Program-made: the position numbers and the translations under genes
The notes under the pieces: model-generated
The model's database searches: none
What the model was told of the DNA's origin: nothing
The model's input: the letters and a program-made list of their open reading frames with translations, nothing else
Part shown: positions 32,419 to 43,389 of the stretch, one piece after another
How positions within the stretch are numbered: position 1 is the stretch's first letter
Layout: the number at the start of each line of letters is the position of its first letter
Assembly: GCA_028287115.1 (NCBI GenBank)
Contig: JAQBQF010000310.1
Location: forward strand, 1 to 51,293
DNA: 51,293 bases
Source: Myxococcales bacterium
GTDB taxonomy: Bacteria; Myxococcota_A; Polyangia; Haliangiales; Haliangiaceae
Direction: 5' to 3'

Positions 32419-33576
32419 ATGCCCAAGCTCGAATCACTCGGAATCAAGCGGCTCGAAGGCATTCACTACTACGTCCACGACCTCGAGCGGTCGCGGCAGT
32501 TCTACACCGGCAAGCTCGACTTCGCCGAGACGTGGCGCAGCTCCCCCGAGCTCGAGCACGAAGGCCGTCAGAAGTCGGCCTGCTTCTCCGCCGGCAAGAT
32601 TCAGGTGGTGTGCAGCTCGCCGATCGACATTCTAGGGCTCGGCACGAGCCGCTCCGGCCGGTTCCTCGCGAAGCATCCCGATGGCGTCGGCACGCTCGTG
32701 TTCGAGGTCGAAGACATCGACAAGACGTTTCGTTTGCTCGAACAGCGCGGCGGCACCGCGATCACCGACATCGAGACGTTCAAGGATGACGGCGGCACGC
32801 TGCGCCAGTTCGCGATCACGACGCCGTTCGGCGACTGCACGTTCCGGTTTCGCCAGCACGAGGGCTACAAAGCGCTGTATCCCGGCGCCATCCCCTATCA
32901 AGGCGGCGGCCAGAACAAGTTCGGGTTCCAGGAGATCGATCACGTCACCTCGAACTTCCAGACCATGAAGCCGATGCTGCTGTGGCTCGAGCACGTGCTC
33001 GGGTTCGAGCAGATGTGGGAGGTCGAGTTCCACACCTCCGATGTCGAGCCTACGCGGAAGACCGGCTCCGGCCTCAAGTCGATCGTGATGTGGGATCCGC
33101 AATCGAACACCAAGTTCGCGAACAACGAGCCGGCGAGGCCGTTCTTCAAGAGCTCGCAGATCAACATCTTCAACGAAGAGCTCCGCGGCGATGGCGTGCA
33201 ACACGTCGCACTCACGGTGGCCGACATCGTCACCGCCGTGCGATCGCTGCGCGGCAACGGCGTCTCGTTCATGCCGACGCCGGGCACGTACTACGACATG
33301 CTTCCGGATCGGATCAAGAACAGCGGCATCAAGCAGATCGACGAGGATCTGAAGATCCTCCGCGAGCTCGAGATCTTGCTCGACGGTGATCACGAGCGCG
33401 CATACATGCTGCAGATCTTCCTCAAGGAGTCCTCCGGTCTTTACGCCGACAGCGCCGCCGGGCCGTTCTTCTACGAGATCATCCAGCGCAAAGGCGATCG
33501 CGGGTTTGGCGCGGGCAACTTCCGCGCGCTGTTCGAGAGCATCGAGCGCGAGCAGCGCGAGCGAGGTCTCGTCTAA
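32419..33576 (+). CDS. hppD: 4-hydroxyphenylpyruvate dioxygenase
   Basis: The 385-residue protein has the two glyoxalase-fold halves of HPPD. Iron ligands are recognisable as His in EIDHVTSNF, His in VQHVALTV and Glu in GPFFYEIIQRKGDRGFGAGNF, the last being the characteristic C-terminal signature. It converts 4-hydroxyphenylpyruvate to homogentisate. Its TAA overlaps the ATG of the homogentisate dioxygenase gene (TAATG). The order hydrolase, isomerase, HPPD, dioxygenase is the reverse of the reaction order. No tyrosine aminotransferase is in the window. Confidence 0.96.
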   Translation: MPKLESLGIKRLEGIHYYVHDLERSRQFYTGKLDFAETWRSSPELEHEGRQKSACFSAGKIQVVCSSPIDILGLGTSRSGRFLAKHPDGVGTLVFEVEDIDKTFRLLEQRGGTAITDIETFKDDGGTLRQFAITTPFGDCTFRFRQHEGYKALYPGAIPYQGGGQNKFGFQEIDHVTSNFQTMKPMLLWLEHVLGFEQMWEVEFHTSDVEPTRKTGSGLKSIVMWDPQSNTKFANNEPARPFFKSSQINIFNEELRGDGVQHVALTVADIVTAVRSLRGNGVSFMPTPGTYYDMLPDRIKNSGIKQIDEDLKILRELEILLDGDHERAYMLQIFLKESSGLYADSAAGPFFYEIIQRKGDRGFGAGNFRALFESIEREQRERGLV

Positions 33577-34730
33577 TGCTCGACCGGATGCAGCTCGGGG
33601 AGGTCGCACGCAAGCATCACACGCAGCTGCGCGGACCGGGCGACGAGCTGCGCTTCGAGGAGTGCTTCACGCGCGACGGCTTCGACGGTCCGTACACGAT
33701 CATGTATCACCTGCGTCGCCCGCACGTGCAGAAGCTCGCGCCGGCGCAGCACGGCTGGGCAGGGCCTGCGTCGGTGTCCGAACGCTCGCTCTCGAAGCGG
33801 CACTACAAGACGTTCGAGCTCGCGGCGAAGCGGGGCGGTCCGCAGATCGACGCCCGCGTCGCGCTGATGTTCAACTCCGACGTCACGACCGGCGTCGCGT
33901 TCCCGAGCTCGCACGACCCGGTCTACATCGCGAACGGCGACGCGGATCAGCTCGTCTACATCCACAAGGGTGGCGGCACGCTCCGCACGATCCTCGGCGA
34001 TGTCGCGTTCGCGCAAGGCGACTACGTGTTCGTGCCGCGCGGCCTCTTGCATCGCTTTCTACCGGAAGGCGAGCAGTACTGGTTCTGGCTCGATCTCGCG
34101 GGCGGCCTGCACATCCCGAAGCAATGGCGCAATGAAGTCGGTCAGCTGCGCATGGATGCGCCGTATTCGCATCGCGACTTCAAACGGCCGCAGCTGCGCG
34201 CGCCGATCGATGAAGGCATTCGCGAGCTCGTCGTGCGACGTGAAGGCCGCTGGCACGGGTTCCAGATGCAGGACTCGCCGCTCGACGTGATCGGTTGGGA
34301 CGGCACCGTGTATCCGTGGGCGTTTCCGATCCTCGCGTTTCAACCGCGCGTGTCGTCGATCCATTTGCCACCGACCTGGCACGGCACGTTCGCAGCGCGC
34401 GGCATCCTCGTGTGCAGCTTCGTGCCGCGCCTCGTCGATTTCGGACCGGATTCGATCCCCTGTCCGTACCCGCACAGCAACACGCATTGCGACGAGATCA
34501 TCTTCTACGCCGACGGCAACTTCACGTCGCGCAAGGGCGTGCAGGCCGGCAGCATCTCGCATCATCCGATGGGCGTTCCGCACGGTCCGCATCCCGGCTC
34601 GTACGAAAAATCGATCGGCACGACGCGGACCGACGAGGTGGCGGTGATGTGCGATCTGTTCGCGCCGCTGCACCCGACGCCTGCTGCGCTCGGCGTCGAA
34701 GACCCGGGCTATCAGGACTCGTTCCTCTAA
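33576..34730 (+). CDS. hmgA: Homogentisate 1,2-dioxygenase
   Basis: The 384-residue cupin matches homogentisate dioxygenases: an N-terminal sandwich with YIANGDADQLVYIHKGGG and YVFVPRGLLHRF, and a C-terminal iron domain with YPHSNTHCDEIIFYADGNF and SHHPMGVPHGPHPG, which supply the His and Glu ligands. It opens the ring of homogentisate to maleylacetoacetate. It is last in the overlapping four-gene operon and ends 11 bases before the convergent FMN reductase gene. The protein is shorter than the roughly 430-residue enzymes of pseudomonads and animals, as in related bacterial forms. Confidence 0.94.
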   Translation: MLDRMQLGEVARKHHTQLRGPGDELRFEECFTRDGFDGPYTIMYHLRRPHVQKLAPAQHGWAGPASVSERSLSKRHYKTFELAAKRGGPQIDARVALMFNSDVTTGVAFPSSHDPVYIANGDADQLVYIHKGGGTLRTILGDVAFAQGDYVFVPRGLLHRFLPEGEQYWFWLDLAGGLHIPKQWRNEVGQLRMDAPYSHRDFKRPQLRAPIDEGIRELVVRREGRWHGFQMQDSPLDVIGWDGTVYPWAFPILAFQPRVSSIHLPPTWHGTFAARGILVCSFVPRLVDFGPDSIPCPYPHSNTHCDEIIFYADGNFTSRKGVQAGSISHHPMGVPHGPHPGSYEKSIGTTRTDEVAVMCDLFAPLHPTPAALGVEDPGYQDSFL

Positions 34731-34741
34731 TTCGGGATGAG

Positions 34742-35296
34742 TCAGCCGGGCCGATAGCGTCGGACAAACTCGACCATCGCGGCCCCGAACCGCACGAGGA
34801 GCTGGCGGGTCGATTCGTCGGTCAGCGTCAGGTTCGCGTCGAAGCGGTCTTGAGCCCGCGGGATCAGCACCTCCGGTTGACCGAGCGTCGGCGAGTCGCT
34901 GAACACCATCATCTGACGCATGTGGGTCTGCGCGCGGATCGTCCCGCTCATCCCGCTTGCCGCGCCGACGAGGCCGATCGGTTTACCGCGCATCGGCGAC
35001 GTCGCGGGTGGCCGCGAGAGCCAGTCGAGCGCGTTCTTCAGGCCACCCGGAATACTGTAGTTATATTCGGGAACCGCGAACACCACGCCGTCGGCGTTCG
35101 CGACCGCGGCCTTGAGCTCGGTCACCGCCGTGGGATCAAGCAGATCGCTGTTGAAGATCGGCAGCTTATCGAGACCTTCGTACATCGTGAGCTGGGTGCC
35201 CGCGGGGAGCATCTCGCCGACCGCGGCGAGCAGCGCGCGATTGTGCGACGACTTGCGAACGCTTCCGCAGATCCCGAGTAGCGAGACACCAGCCAT
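34742..35296 (-). CDS. NADPH-dependent FMN reductase
   Basis: A flavodoxin-like protein of 184 residues with the FMN-phosphate loop GSVRKSSHNRALL near the N-terminus and the second flavin contact PEYNYSIPGGLKNALDWLSR. It belongs to the NADPH-dependent FMN/quinone reductase family (ChrR/YieF type). Such enzymes reduce quinones, chromate and azo dyes by two-electron transfer and protect against redox stress. ATG 35296 was chosen over the GTG directly before it. It converges with the homogentisate operon; no terminator is visible in the 11-base gap. Confidence 0.9.
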   Translation of the reverse strand: MAGVSLLGICGSVRKSSHNRALLAAVGEMLPAGTQLTMYEGLDKLPIFNSDLLDPTAVTELKAAVANADGVVFAVPEYNYSIPGGLKNALDWLSRPPATSPMRGKPIGLVGAASGMSGTIRAQTHMRQMMVFSDSPTLGQPEVLIPRAQDRFDANLTLTDESTRQLLVRFGAAMVEFVRRYRPG

Positions 35297-35385
35297 CACT
35301 GCAAACTAACACTACGGCGAATCCGCGTCCTTCCGGCGGCGGCCGGCCAGGTACCGATCGCCACGCGCCGCCGTATACTGTGCCC

Positions 35386-36030
35386 ATGTTCTCGCCCAAG
35401 AAGCTCCGCATGCCGTCACCGCAGGAAGTGTTGCCGGGTCGGTCCACGCCGATGCATGTCGGCGACACTCACTTCGTCAACGGCCACCGGATCACGCCGC
35501 CGTTCCCGGAAGGTCTGCAACGCGCGCTGTTCGGCATGGGCTGTTTCTGGGGCGCCGAGCGTAAGTTCTGGCAGACACACGGCGTGTACTCGACGGCCGT
35601 TGGATACGCCGCAGGGTCGACACCGAATCCGACGTACCAGGAAGTCTGCACCGGCCTCACCGGCCATAACGAAGTCGTGCTCGTCGTGTTCGACCCGAAA
35701 TTGATCAGCTACGACAAGCTGCTGCAGATTTTCTGGGAGAGCCATGATCCGACCCAAGGGATGCGGCAGGGCAACGACGCCGGCACGCAATACCGCTCGG
35801 GCATCTACGCGTTCGACGCCGCTCAAAAGGCCGCCGCCGAGGCTTCGATGGCGATGTATCAGAAGCAGTTGAGCGCGTCGGGTTACGACGCGATCACGAC
35901 CGAGATCCTCGACGCTCCACCGTTCTATTACGCCGAGGACAGCCACCAGCAATACCTCGGCAAGAACCCAGGCGGCTACTGCGGGCTCGGCGGCACGGGC
36001 GTGAGCTGTCCGATCGGCCTGCGGGCTTAG
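35386..36030 (+). CDS. msrA: Peptide methionine sulfoxide reductase A
   Basis: The catalytic motif GMGCFWGAERKFW is at about residue 52. The rest of the MsrA fold is present: VGYAAGSTPNPTYQEVCTG, GHNEVVLVVFDP, SHDPTQGMRQGNDAGTQYRS and a C-terminal segment EDSHQQYLGKNPGGYCG with the possible resolving cysteines. It reduces methionine-S-sulfoxide in proteins. An N-terminal extension of about 45 residues precedes the core, as in the longer MsrA subgroup. ATG 35386 is used; a GTG lies two codons earlier. No MsrB is adjacent. Confidence 0.95.
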   Translation: MFSPKKLRMPSPQEVLPGRSTPMHVGDTHFVNGHRITPPFPEGLQRALFGMGCFWGAERKFWQTHGVYSTAVGYAAGSTPNPTYQEVCTGLTGHNEVVLVVFDPKLISYDKLLQIFWESHDPTQGMRQGNDAGTQYRSGIYAFDAAQKAAAEASMAMYQKQLSASGYDAITTEILDAPPFYYAEDSHQQYLGKNPGGYCGLGGTGVSCPIGLRA

Positions 36031-36072
36031 GTCTCTCGTTTACTTCGCCGGGCCGCCGCGATACGAAGCGGC

Positions 36073-37848
36073 ATGATCCGGCCTGTCTCCCTCTGCAGCT
36101 TGCTCCTCCTCGCCTGCGGCGGCGGCCAAGCGACACCCGATGCCATGGTCGATGCGCGGCTCGAAGGCTTCGACAAGCCCGACCTCGTGTGTCCAGGCGG
36201 TCCATCATGCGCGAACGCGGGAGATGGCGTGCTGAAGGTCGGCGCCGCCAAGCGGACATTTACGCCGCAAGACTTCGAGACCTACACCGACGAGAACATG
36301 GATCGGAAGTGGCAGACGACCGAGCCCTACACGGACAAGAACGGCAACGGCAAGTTCGACGGCGTGTGGCTGTTCGGCGGTGAGCGTGCCGCCGAGGGCG
36401 TGAAGACCGACGTCGAAGCGCGGGCGATCGCGTTCGTGCAGGGCGATACGACCGTCGTCATCGTCTACAACGACTGCATCGGCCTCCTCGCGGGCGACAT
36501 GGAGATCATCCGCAACGATCCGCGGCTCGCGTCGCTCGGGATCGATCACGTGATGATCGGCTCGACGCACGCCCATGACGCTCCCGATACCGTCGGGTTG
36601 TGGGGCCCGCAGGTGGCGGTCACCGGGCGGCAACCGTTCGTGGTGAAGGCGCTCTACGAGGCCGATGTCGCGGCGATCACCGAAGCCGTGCAGAACGCGC
36701 AACCGGCGCAGCTCGTGATCGCTTCGACGCCTCTGATCAACGATCCGGCCACACGGACCTCGAAGACCGACGATTGGGCCCAGGACATCCGCGATCCTGT
36801 GATCTTCGATCCGACGCTCACGATCGCGCGGTTCGTGAAGGTCAGCGATCCGACGACGACGATCGGAACGATCGTCAATTGGGCCGATCACCCCGAGGTC
36901 GCGCACTTCGACGACACCGTGCCCGCAATGATCACCGCGCACTATCCACATTGGCTGCGCGACCACGTCGAGAACGGCGTGCTCACGACCGCGAGCAAGT
37001 ACGCGCTGCAGAACCTCGCGGGACTCGGCGGCGTGACGGTGTTCGTGCAGGGCGCGCTCGGCGGACAGATCGGCTCGATTCGCGGAACGCATCCGCCGGG
37101 CCCGAACGGCACGCCGATCACGATGGAGTCGTCGGCGATGGATCAGGCGATCGGCACGAATGCAGCGGCCCGCGCGCTGACCGCACTACGCGACTCCGGC
37201 GAGAGCACGAGCGTGCTGCCGCTCAGCGTCAAGACGGCGAAGTTCTGGGCGAAGATCGAGAACACGTACTTTCACGTCGCGTTCCTCGTGAACCTTCTCG
37301 GGCCGCACGAGCTCGCCGGTTACAACAAGGACCAGTCGATCGACGAGACCAACGAACCGTGGATCTCGCTGCGCTCGACGTACATCCAGATCGGCCCGCT
37401 CGGGATCGTGAGCGCGCCGGGCGAGCTGCATCCCGAGCTGTGGGTCGGCGGCTACGACGGTTCGTGGAGCTGGGGCTGGCCGCTGCTCATGCACGCCGGC
37501 AAGTGCGCCGACACGCACAACGATTGCTCCGGTCCCGTCGACTGCAACGCGGGCATCGCGTGTACGCCGAGTCCAAACCAGCCGAACTTCATGGAGGCGC
37601 CGCAGCCGCCGTACATGCGCGATCTCGTGCTCGCGCATCCCGGCGTTCGCTATCCGGTGCTCGCGGGTCTGGCCGAGGACTACGTGGGCTACATCGTGCC
37701 GGCGTACAACTACGCGCTCGACCCCAACAACCCGTACATCACCGAGGCACAGGGCGATCACTACGAAGAGGTGTACTCGCTCGGTCCGCTCGTCGAGCAG
37801 CACGCGGTCCACCCGATCTTGCAGCTCCTGCAATATCGCGCGCCGTAA
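36073..37848 (+). CDS. Neutral-ceramidase-like lipoprotein
   Basis: A lipoprotein signal (LLLLACGGG) and an acidic linker lead into 540 residues that resemble the catalytic domain of neutral/alkaline ceramidases. They include VGAAKRTFTPQDFE, an early VEARAIAFVQGDTTVVIVYND strand pair, and the metal-binding-type block GSTHAHDAPDTVGLWGP. Further on come NWADHPEVAHFD and a Gly-rich VFVQGALGGQIG segment. In ceramidases these parts coordinate zinc and place the nucleophile, which splits the ceramide amide bond. The real substrate here is unknown and the resemblance is by motif order only. An inserted Cys-rich loop (DTHNDCSGPVDCNAGIAC) is unusual. Confidence 0.7.
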   Translation: MIRPVSLCSLLLLACGGGQATPDAMVDARLEGFDKPDLVCPGGPSCANAGDGVLKVGAAKRTFTPQDFETYTDENMDRKWQTTEPYTDKNGNGKFDGVWLFGGERAAEGVKTDVEARAIAFVQGDTTVVIVYNDCIGLLAGDMEIIRNDPRLASLGIDHVMIGSTHAHDAPDTVGLWGPQVAVTGRQPFVVKALYEADVAAITEAVQNAQPAQLVIASTPLINDPATRTSKTDDWAQDIRDPVIFDPTLTIARFVKVSDPTTTIGTIVNWADHPEVAHFDDTVPAMITAHYPHWLRDHVENGVLTTASKYALQNLAGLGGVTVFVQGALGGQIGSIRGTHPPGPNGTPITMESSAMDQAIGTNAAARALTALRDSGESTSVLPLSVKTAKFWAKIENTYFHVAFLVNLLGPHELAGYNKDQSIDETNEPWISLRSTYIQIGPLGIVSAPGELHPELWVGGYDGSWSWGWPLLMHAGKCADTHNDCSGPVDCNAGIACTPSPNQPNFMEAPQPPYMRDLVLAHPGVRYPVLAGLAEDYVGYIVPAYNYALDPNNPYITEAQGDHYEEVYSLGPLVEQHAVHPILQLLQYRAP

Positions 37849-37984
37849 AGCCTGCCTTCATCTGGCCTTCATGCTGAAAGGCAGATCCGGGCACAGTGAA
37901 GCCATTCGTTCACGGTACTTGCCCGTGCAAGATGACGAAATGTGTATGGGGGTAGCTGGGCACGGTCGATGCTCGTAGATCAAA

Positions 37985-38000
37985 GACAGGAGAACCTGTC
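37985..38000 (+). promoter_or_regulatory. Hairpin that contains the ribosome binding site
   Basis: GACAGG-AGAA-CCTGTC is a perfect 6-bp stem with an AGAA loop, ending one base before the ATG at 38001. The Shine-Dalgarno sequence AGGAG lies half in the 5' arm and half in the loop, so folding would limit ribosome access. Confidence 0.5.
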
Positions 38001-38543
38001 ATGCGTAAATCAATCCTCATCCTGTCTGCACTCGCACTGTCGGCTGGGGTCGCCGCGGCTGACCACGGTCGTGGCGGTGAACGTGGCGAACATCGCCAGC
38101 CCGTTGTCCAGCAACGCGGCAACTGGAACGGCGGCGGCGGCGGACGCACGTGGAATGGCGGCGGCCGCGAGTGGAATGGCGGCGGTCGTGCCCGCGAATG
38201 GAATGGCGGAAGCCGCGGCTGGAGTGGCGGCGTCAATGTCACCCCGAACCGTGGGTATGAGAACCGCCGTCCGGTGATCGTCAATCGCGGCTTCGATCGC
38301 GATCGCGGTGAGCGTTTCGAACGCCGGCCGATCTACGTCAACCGTCCCGCGATCGGCTACCGGTATTACAACTACTACCAGCGGCCATCGTTGCTCGTCG
38401 AGAATTACGCGCCGGTGGTCGGGTACATCTGGATCGAAGGCGCGTGGAACTGGGGCGGATCCGAATGGATCTGGCAGCCCGGCCACTACGAGCCGGACCC
38501 GGCGTACTCGGGTTACGACAACACCTACTACGACGGTTACTAA
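38001..38543 (+). CDS. Exported Gly/Asn/Trp-rich protein with YxW-type C-terminal repeats
   Basis: A signal peptide ending in GVAAADHG is followed by about 60 residues of Arg/Gly/Asn/Trp-rich repeats around WNGGGRE. A Tyr-rich C-terminal part then contains YIWIEGAWNWGGSEWIWQPGHYE. Similar W-x-x-G-x-W/Y repeats occur in small envelope proteins of proteobacteria, where the role is unknown. The first half should be disordered. Its TAA shares bases with the stop of the convergent repeat-protein gene, so the two genes overlap by four bases. The hairpin directly upstream may control translation. Confidence 0.75.
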   Translation: MRKSILILSALALSAGVAAADHGRGGERGEHRQPVVQQRGNWNGGGGGRTWNGGGREWNGGGRAREWNGGSRGWSGGVNVTPNRGYENRRPVIVNRGFDRDRGERFERRPIYVNRPAIGYRYYNYYQRPSLLVENYAPVVGYIWIEGAWNWGGSEWIWQPGHYEPDPAYSGYDNTYYDGY

Positions 38544-41281
38544 TTCGTAGGACTCGGTAGCGGCGTCATCGCCGGCAGCTCCTGCACGGCAGTCTGCTTC
38601 GCCGGTGCCGCCGCGACCGTCGTCGGTTTGCAGTAGACGGCCAGCGTCGCGACATTGGATTGGATGCGCTGTGCGAACTGGGGATTCGAGAGATCTCCGG
38701 TGATCGGGATCGAGCACAGCGAGTATTCACCGGGAACGAGCTCGTCGAACTCGGGTACGGGCTTGCCCTCACCGAACCAGAACTTCATCCCGACCATGCC
38801 GCCCTGGAAGAACCCGTCGTTGAGGTCCTTGCCGGTCTTCGCGGTGACGATGCCGCGACACAAGAACACCTGAGCGGCGTCGACCTTGTTGTTCGCGAGT
38901 GCCTTGATCGCGACGTCGAGTGTGATCGCGCCGACCGGGATGTCGATCGCGACGGTCGTCTGTTTTCCGGCGGTGACCTGCACGGTGACGCTCGTCGACT
39001 TCAGCGCCATCATCTGGGTCTGCATCGCCATCAAGACGTGCGCACCTTCGGGCACCTTCGACATCGTGAACGTGCCGTCGGCCGCGGTCTGGGCGAAGGA
39101 CGCTTGCGCGCCGCCACCCTTGCTCGATTCGGAGATCGTGACGCCGGTCTGCGGCTGGCCCTTCATCGTGACCTTGCCGGTGATCGAGCCGAAGCCGCGC
39201 AGCGTCAGCGTGACCGGCGGTGGATCCTCGGTGCCCTGCGCGACGGCCGCGGCGATCGAGCGGCCGCGATCGGGATGATCGGCCATCACGTTCGTCGGTT
39301 TTTGCGGCACGCCGACGATCACGAAGTTGCCGTCCTGATCGGTCGACGCCGAGCGGATACCGGCCATGTCTTCGAACGTCGCGGCGCGATCGTCCGCGGA
39401 ATCGGACGACGACATCAGCATGTCGCCGAGCTTGACCTTGGCATCCGCCACGGGCGCGCCCGTCCCATCGACGACGCGACCGAGCAGCTTGCGGCCGCGC
39501 GGCACCTTGATCGTTCCGATGTCGGTCGTCTTGCCGATCGCGACCTCGACGTCGTGCTTCACGTATTCCGCGAATTCGGGACCGCGGAACGTCACGTCGT
39601 ACTTGCCCGGTGACAGCTCCTTCACCGTAAACGCCCCGCCGACCGCAGGCGTCGGTGGCTGTGAACCGACCTGAACGGTCGCGAGCACCGGTACCTTGTC
39701 GTTGTCGAGAAGGACCTTGCCGACCAGACCTCCCGGCGCCGGCAACACGATGCGCACGGCCTTGTCGCCGGTCCTGGCGGGCGTGCTCTCGCGACCCCAA
39801 CCGCCGCCGAGCCCGCCGGACGTCCTTCCGGTCCACAGCCGATAGGGACCCTCGGGCAAGCCGTGGATCGTGAAGGCACCGGCGCCATCGGTCGTCGCCG
39901 AAGACATTCCCGCGAGCGCGATGCCGTCGGTCGAAGCGCCGCTCACCAGATCCGGGAACGCGTTGACGGCAACCTCGGTGACCGGTTGATTCTTATCGTC
40001 GACGACGATTCCGGAGATCGTGCCGCTGACATCGAGCACGAGCTTGAGGTCGCGCGCGGTCGCTTGCGCCGACAGATCGACATCGACAAGCTTGCTCGCG
40101 GCTGCATCGGATTCCGCGCGTGCTTGCAGCTTCGCGCGTGTGAGTCCGCGCAGCTCGAACTTGCCGTGCTCGTCGCTCGTTGCTTGGCGTGCCGCGACCG
40201 ACCACATCCGTGCGCCGGTCCCGGCGATCCGCACCGTCGCGAACTTGGAAGGGTTGCCGTCGTGATCGACGACGATCCCGTTCACCGAGCCACCGGCCTT
40301 CAGCTTGATCTCGACACCAATGACAGGACGCGTCGCGACCGTGATCGGCGGGCTCTGTCCAGGCTCGTGTTCGCCGTCGACCGCGCTCAAGTGATGCGTA
40401 CCGGCCGCGAGCGCGACGAACGTGAATTGTCCCTTCGCGTCGGTCTCGACCTCGTCGGCGTCCCGGCCCAAAACCCACGGATTGCCATCGCTGGCCGAGA
40501 CATGTGCGCGGCCGATCGGCTTCCCGTGCTCGTCGATCACGCGTCCCGAGACCGCGACGCCTTTGTGCAACGTGACCGTGAGGTCTCCGGTCGCGCCGGC
40601 GGACCCGACGGTCGTGAACCCGATGCCGAGCGCATAACCCGTCGCCGTGACCTCGACGCCGACCCAACCCGGATGGATCGGCTTCATCTTCACCGTGCCC
40701 TGATCGCTGGTCTTCTCGGTGTGATCGCCGAAGCCTTCGATCTTCACCTGAGCGCCGCTGATCGGATGACTCGTGTCATCGACGACTTTGACGGTGAGCG
40801 CAGCCGCTTCCGACATCCGGATCACGACCGGATCGCTCGATGTCGTCAACTTGTACGTCACCGGACCGCCGACGAGCTCGGCGTTCGGGTCCGAGACCGA
40901 CGCCGTGATCACGTACGCGCGGCCGACGAGCTTGTCGAACGCGAACCCGCCGTCGGCTTCGCTCGTCGCAGAGCGTGGTGGCACCGACGATAGCCAGACC
41001 TGTGCGCCGAGCACGCCCTTGCCGTCCGGGCCGACGACCTGGCCCTCGAGACGCAGCGGCCCTTCTCGATCGACGTCGAGCGACCACTTCGGGGTGATGC
41101 CGCGCGGCGCGGGCGCTTCCGGCGTCTGCGGCGCCACGGCGGTCGCGTTCTCGATCTTCGCGCTTCGCGGCTTGTCGGCCGCGGGCTTGGCGACGTCGTC
41201 ACCACGGTGTCTGAAGAACAGCACCCAACAGCCGATTGCGATCGCGACGACGGCTCCGAGCCCAGCGAGCTTGCGGTTCAT
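38540..41281 (-). CDS. Membrane-anchored carboxypeptidase-regulatory-like repeat protein
   Basis: From the ATG at 41281 the product is 913 residues. It has one N-terminal membrane helix (residues 7-23), a Pro/Ala/Lys linker and about eight Ig-like repeats that open with patterns such as LEGQVVGPDGKGVLGAQVW, VSGRVIDEHGKPIGRAHV and LLGRVVDGTGAPVADAKV. It is a paralogue of the region downstream of the sigma factor in the fusion at 3813-7295, without the sigma and PDZ parts. The start matches the internal ATG of that fusion. The last 90 residues contain three cysteines and a Thr/Pro tail. A surface structural or carbohydrate/protein-binding role is inferred; no enzyme domain is seen. Confidence 0.78.
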   Translation of the reverse strand: MNRKLAGLGAVVAIAIGCWVLFFRHRGDDVAKPAADKPRSAKIENATAVAPQTPEAPAPRGITPKWSLDVDREGPLRLEGQVVGPDGKGVLGAQVWLSSVPPRSATSEADGGFAFDKLVGRAYVITASVSDPNAELVGGPVTYKLTTSSDPVVIRMSEAAALTVKVVDDTSHPISGAQVKIEGFGDHTEKTSDQGTVKMKPIHPGWVGVEVTATGYALGIGFTTVGSAGATGDLTVTLHKGVAVSGRVIDEHGKPIGRAHVSASDGNPWVLGRDADEVETDAKGQFTFVALAAGTHHLSAVDGEHEPGQSPPITVATRPVIGVEIKLKAGGSVNGIVVDHDGNPSKFATVRIAGTGARMWSVAARQATSDEHGKFELRGLTRAKLQARAESDAAASKLVDVDLSAQATARDLKLVLDVSGTISGIVVDDKNQPVTEVAVNAFPDLVSGASTDGIALAGMSSATTDGAGAFTIHGLPEGPYRLWTGRTSGGLGGGWGRESTPARTGDKAVRIVLPAPGGLVGKVLLDNDKVPVLATVQVGSQPPTPAVGGAFTVKELSPGKYDVTFRGPEFAEYVKHDVEVAIGKTTDIGTIKVPRGRKLLGRVVDGTGAPVADAKVKLGDMLMSSSDSADDRAATFEDMAGIRSASTDQDGNFVIVGVPQKPTNVMADHPDRGRSIAAAVAQGTEDPPPVTLTLRGFGSITGKVTMKGQPQTGVTISESSKGGGAQASFAQTAADGTFTMSKVPEGAHVLMAMQTQMMALKSTSVTVQVTAGKQTTVAIDIPVGAITLDVAIKALANNKVDAAQVFLCRGIVTAKTGKDLNDGFFQGGMVGMKFWFGEGKPVPEFDELVPGEYSLCSIPITGDLSNPQFAQRIQSNVATLAVYCKPTTVAAAPAKQTAVQELPAMTPLPSPTN

Positions 41282-41419
41282 GTGACTCCGATGCGGGTGG
41301 TGCGCGGCCAAAGACGAATGCGCGAGTGCACGTTAAGTCGATGATTGTACTCGCGCTAGATGCGACGCATGTGCGACAGCGCTTGCGACGTCGGATTCCC
41401 GTCGGTGCGACAGTCCCCG

Positions 41420-43051
<1,632 letters not shown>

Positions 43052-43071
43052 GAAGCGCGGTGTACCACGCC

Positions 43072-43380
43072 TCAGCGAGGGCTACCGCTGCCAGGTACCG
43101 GCTCGTCCGGGGCGCGCGGCGGAGCGGGTTCCGGCTTTTGACAGGCTGCGAGATCGGCCAGATTTCGCGCAGCTACCAGGCAGGCCTTCACCTGCCGCGG
43201 ATAAGCGCGCTGCTCGCATTGATCGATCATCAGCTTCCGGTTACCGAGCTCGAGCGAGCCATGGCCGGTGAGCTGCTGCTTCGTGATTTCGAGGATGTGG
43301 TCCACGATCTGCGAGCACGGAGGAGCGGGCGACTTGCAGGCGGTCGCTCCTGCGAGCAGTGCTGCGAGGATCAAACGCAT
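43072..43380 (-). CDS. Small lipoprotein
   Basis: A 102-residue protein with lipobox GATAC and four further cysteines in the first 80 residues (PPCSQIVDHIL, DQCEQRAY, KACLVAARN, AACQKPEP). A Pro-rich tail follows. The spacing of cysteines suggests a small disulphide-bonded helical domain. The family was not recognised. It follows another Cys-containing lipoprotein gene by 9 bases on the same strand and precedes pruA by 20 bases, so the three may form one transcript. Confidence 0.7.
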   Translation of the reverse strand: MRLILAALLAGATACKSPAPPCSQIVDHILEITKQQLTGHGSLELGNRKLMIDQCEQRAYPRQVKACLVAARNLADLAACQKPEPAPPRAPDEPVPGSGSPR

Positions 43381-43389
43381 GCCCGAAGT

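Noticed and set aside
37850..37885. Terminator after the ceramidase-like gene
   Set aside because: CTGCCTT and AAGGCAG can pair, but the loop is long and no T tract follows.
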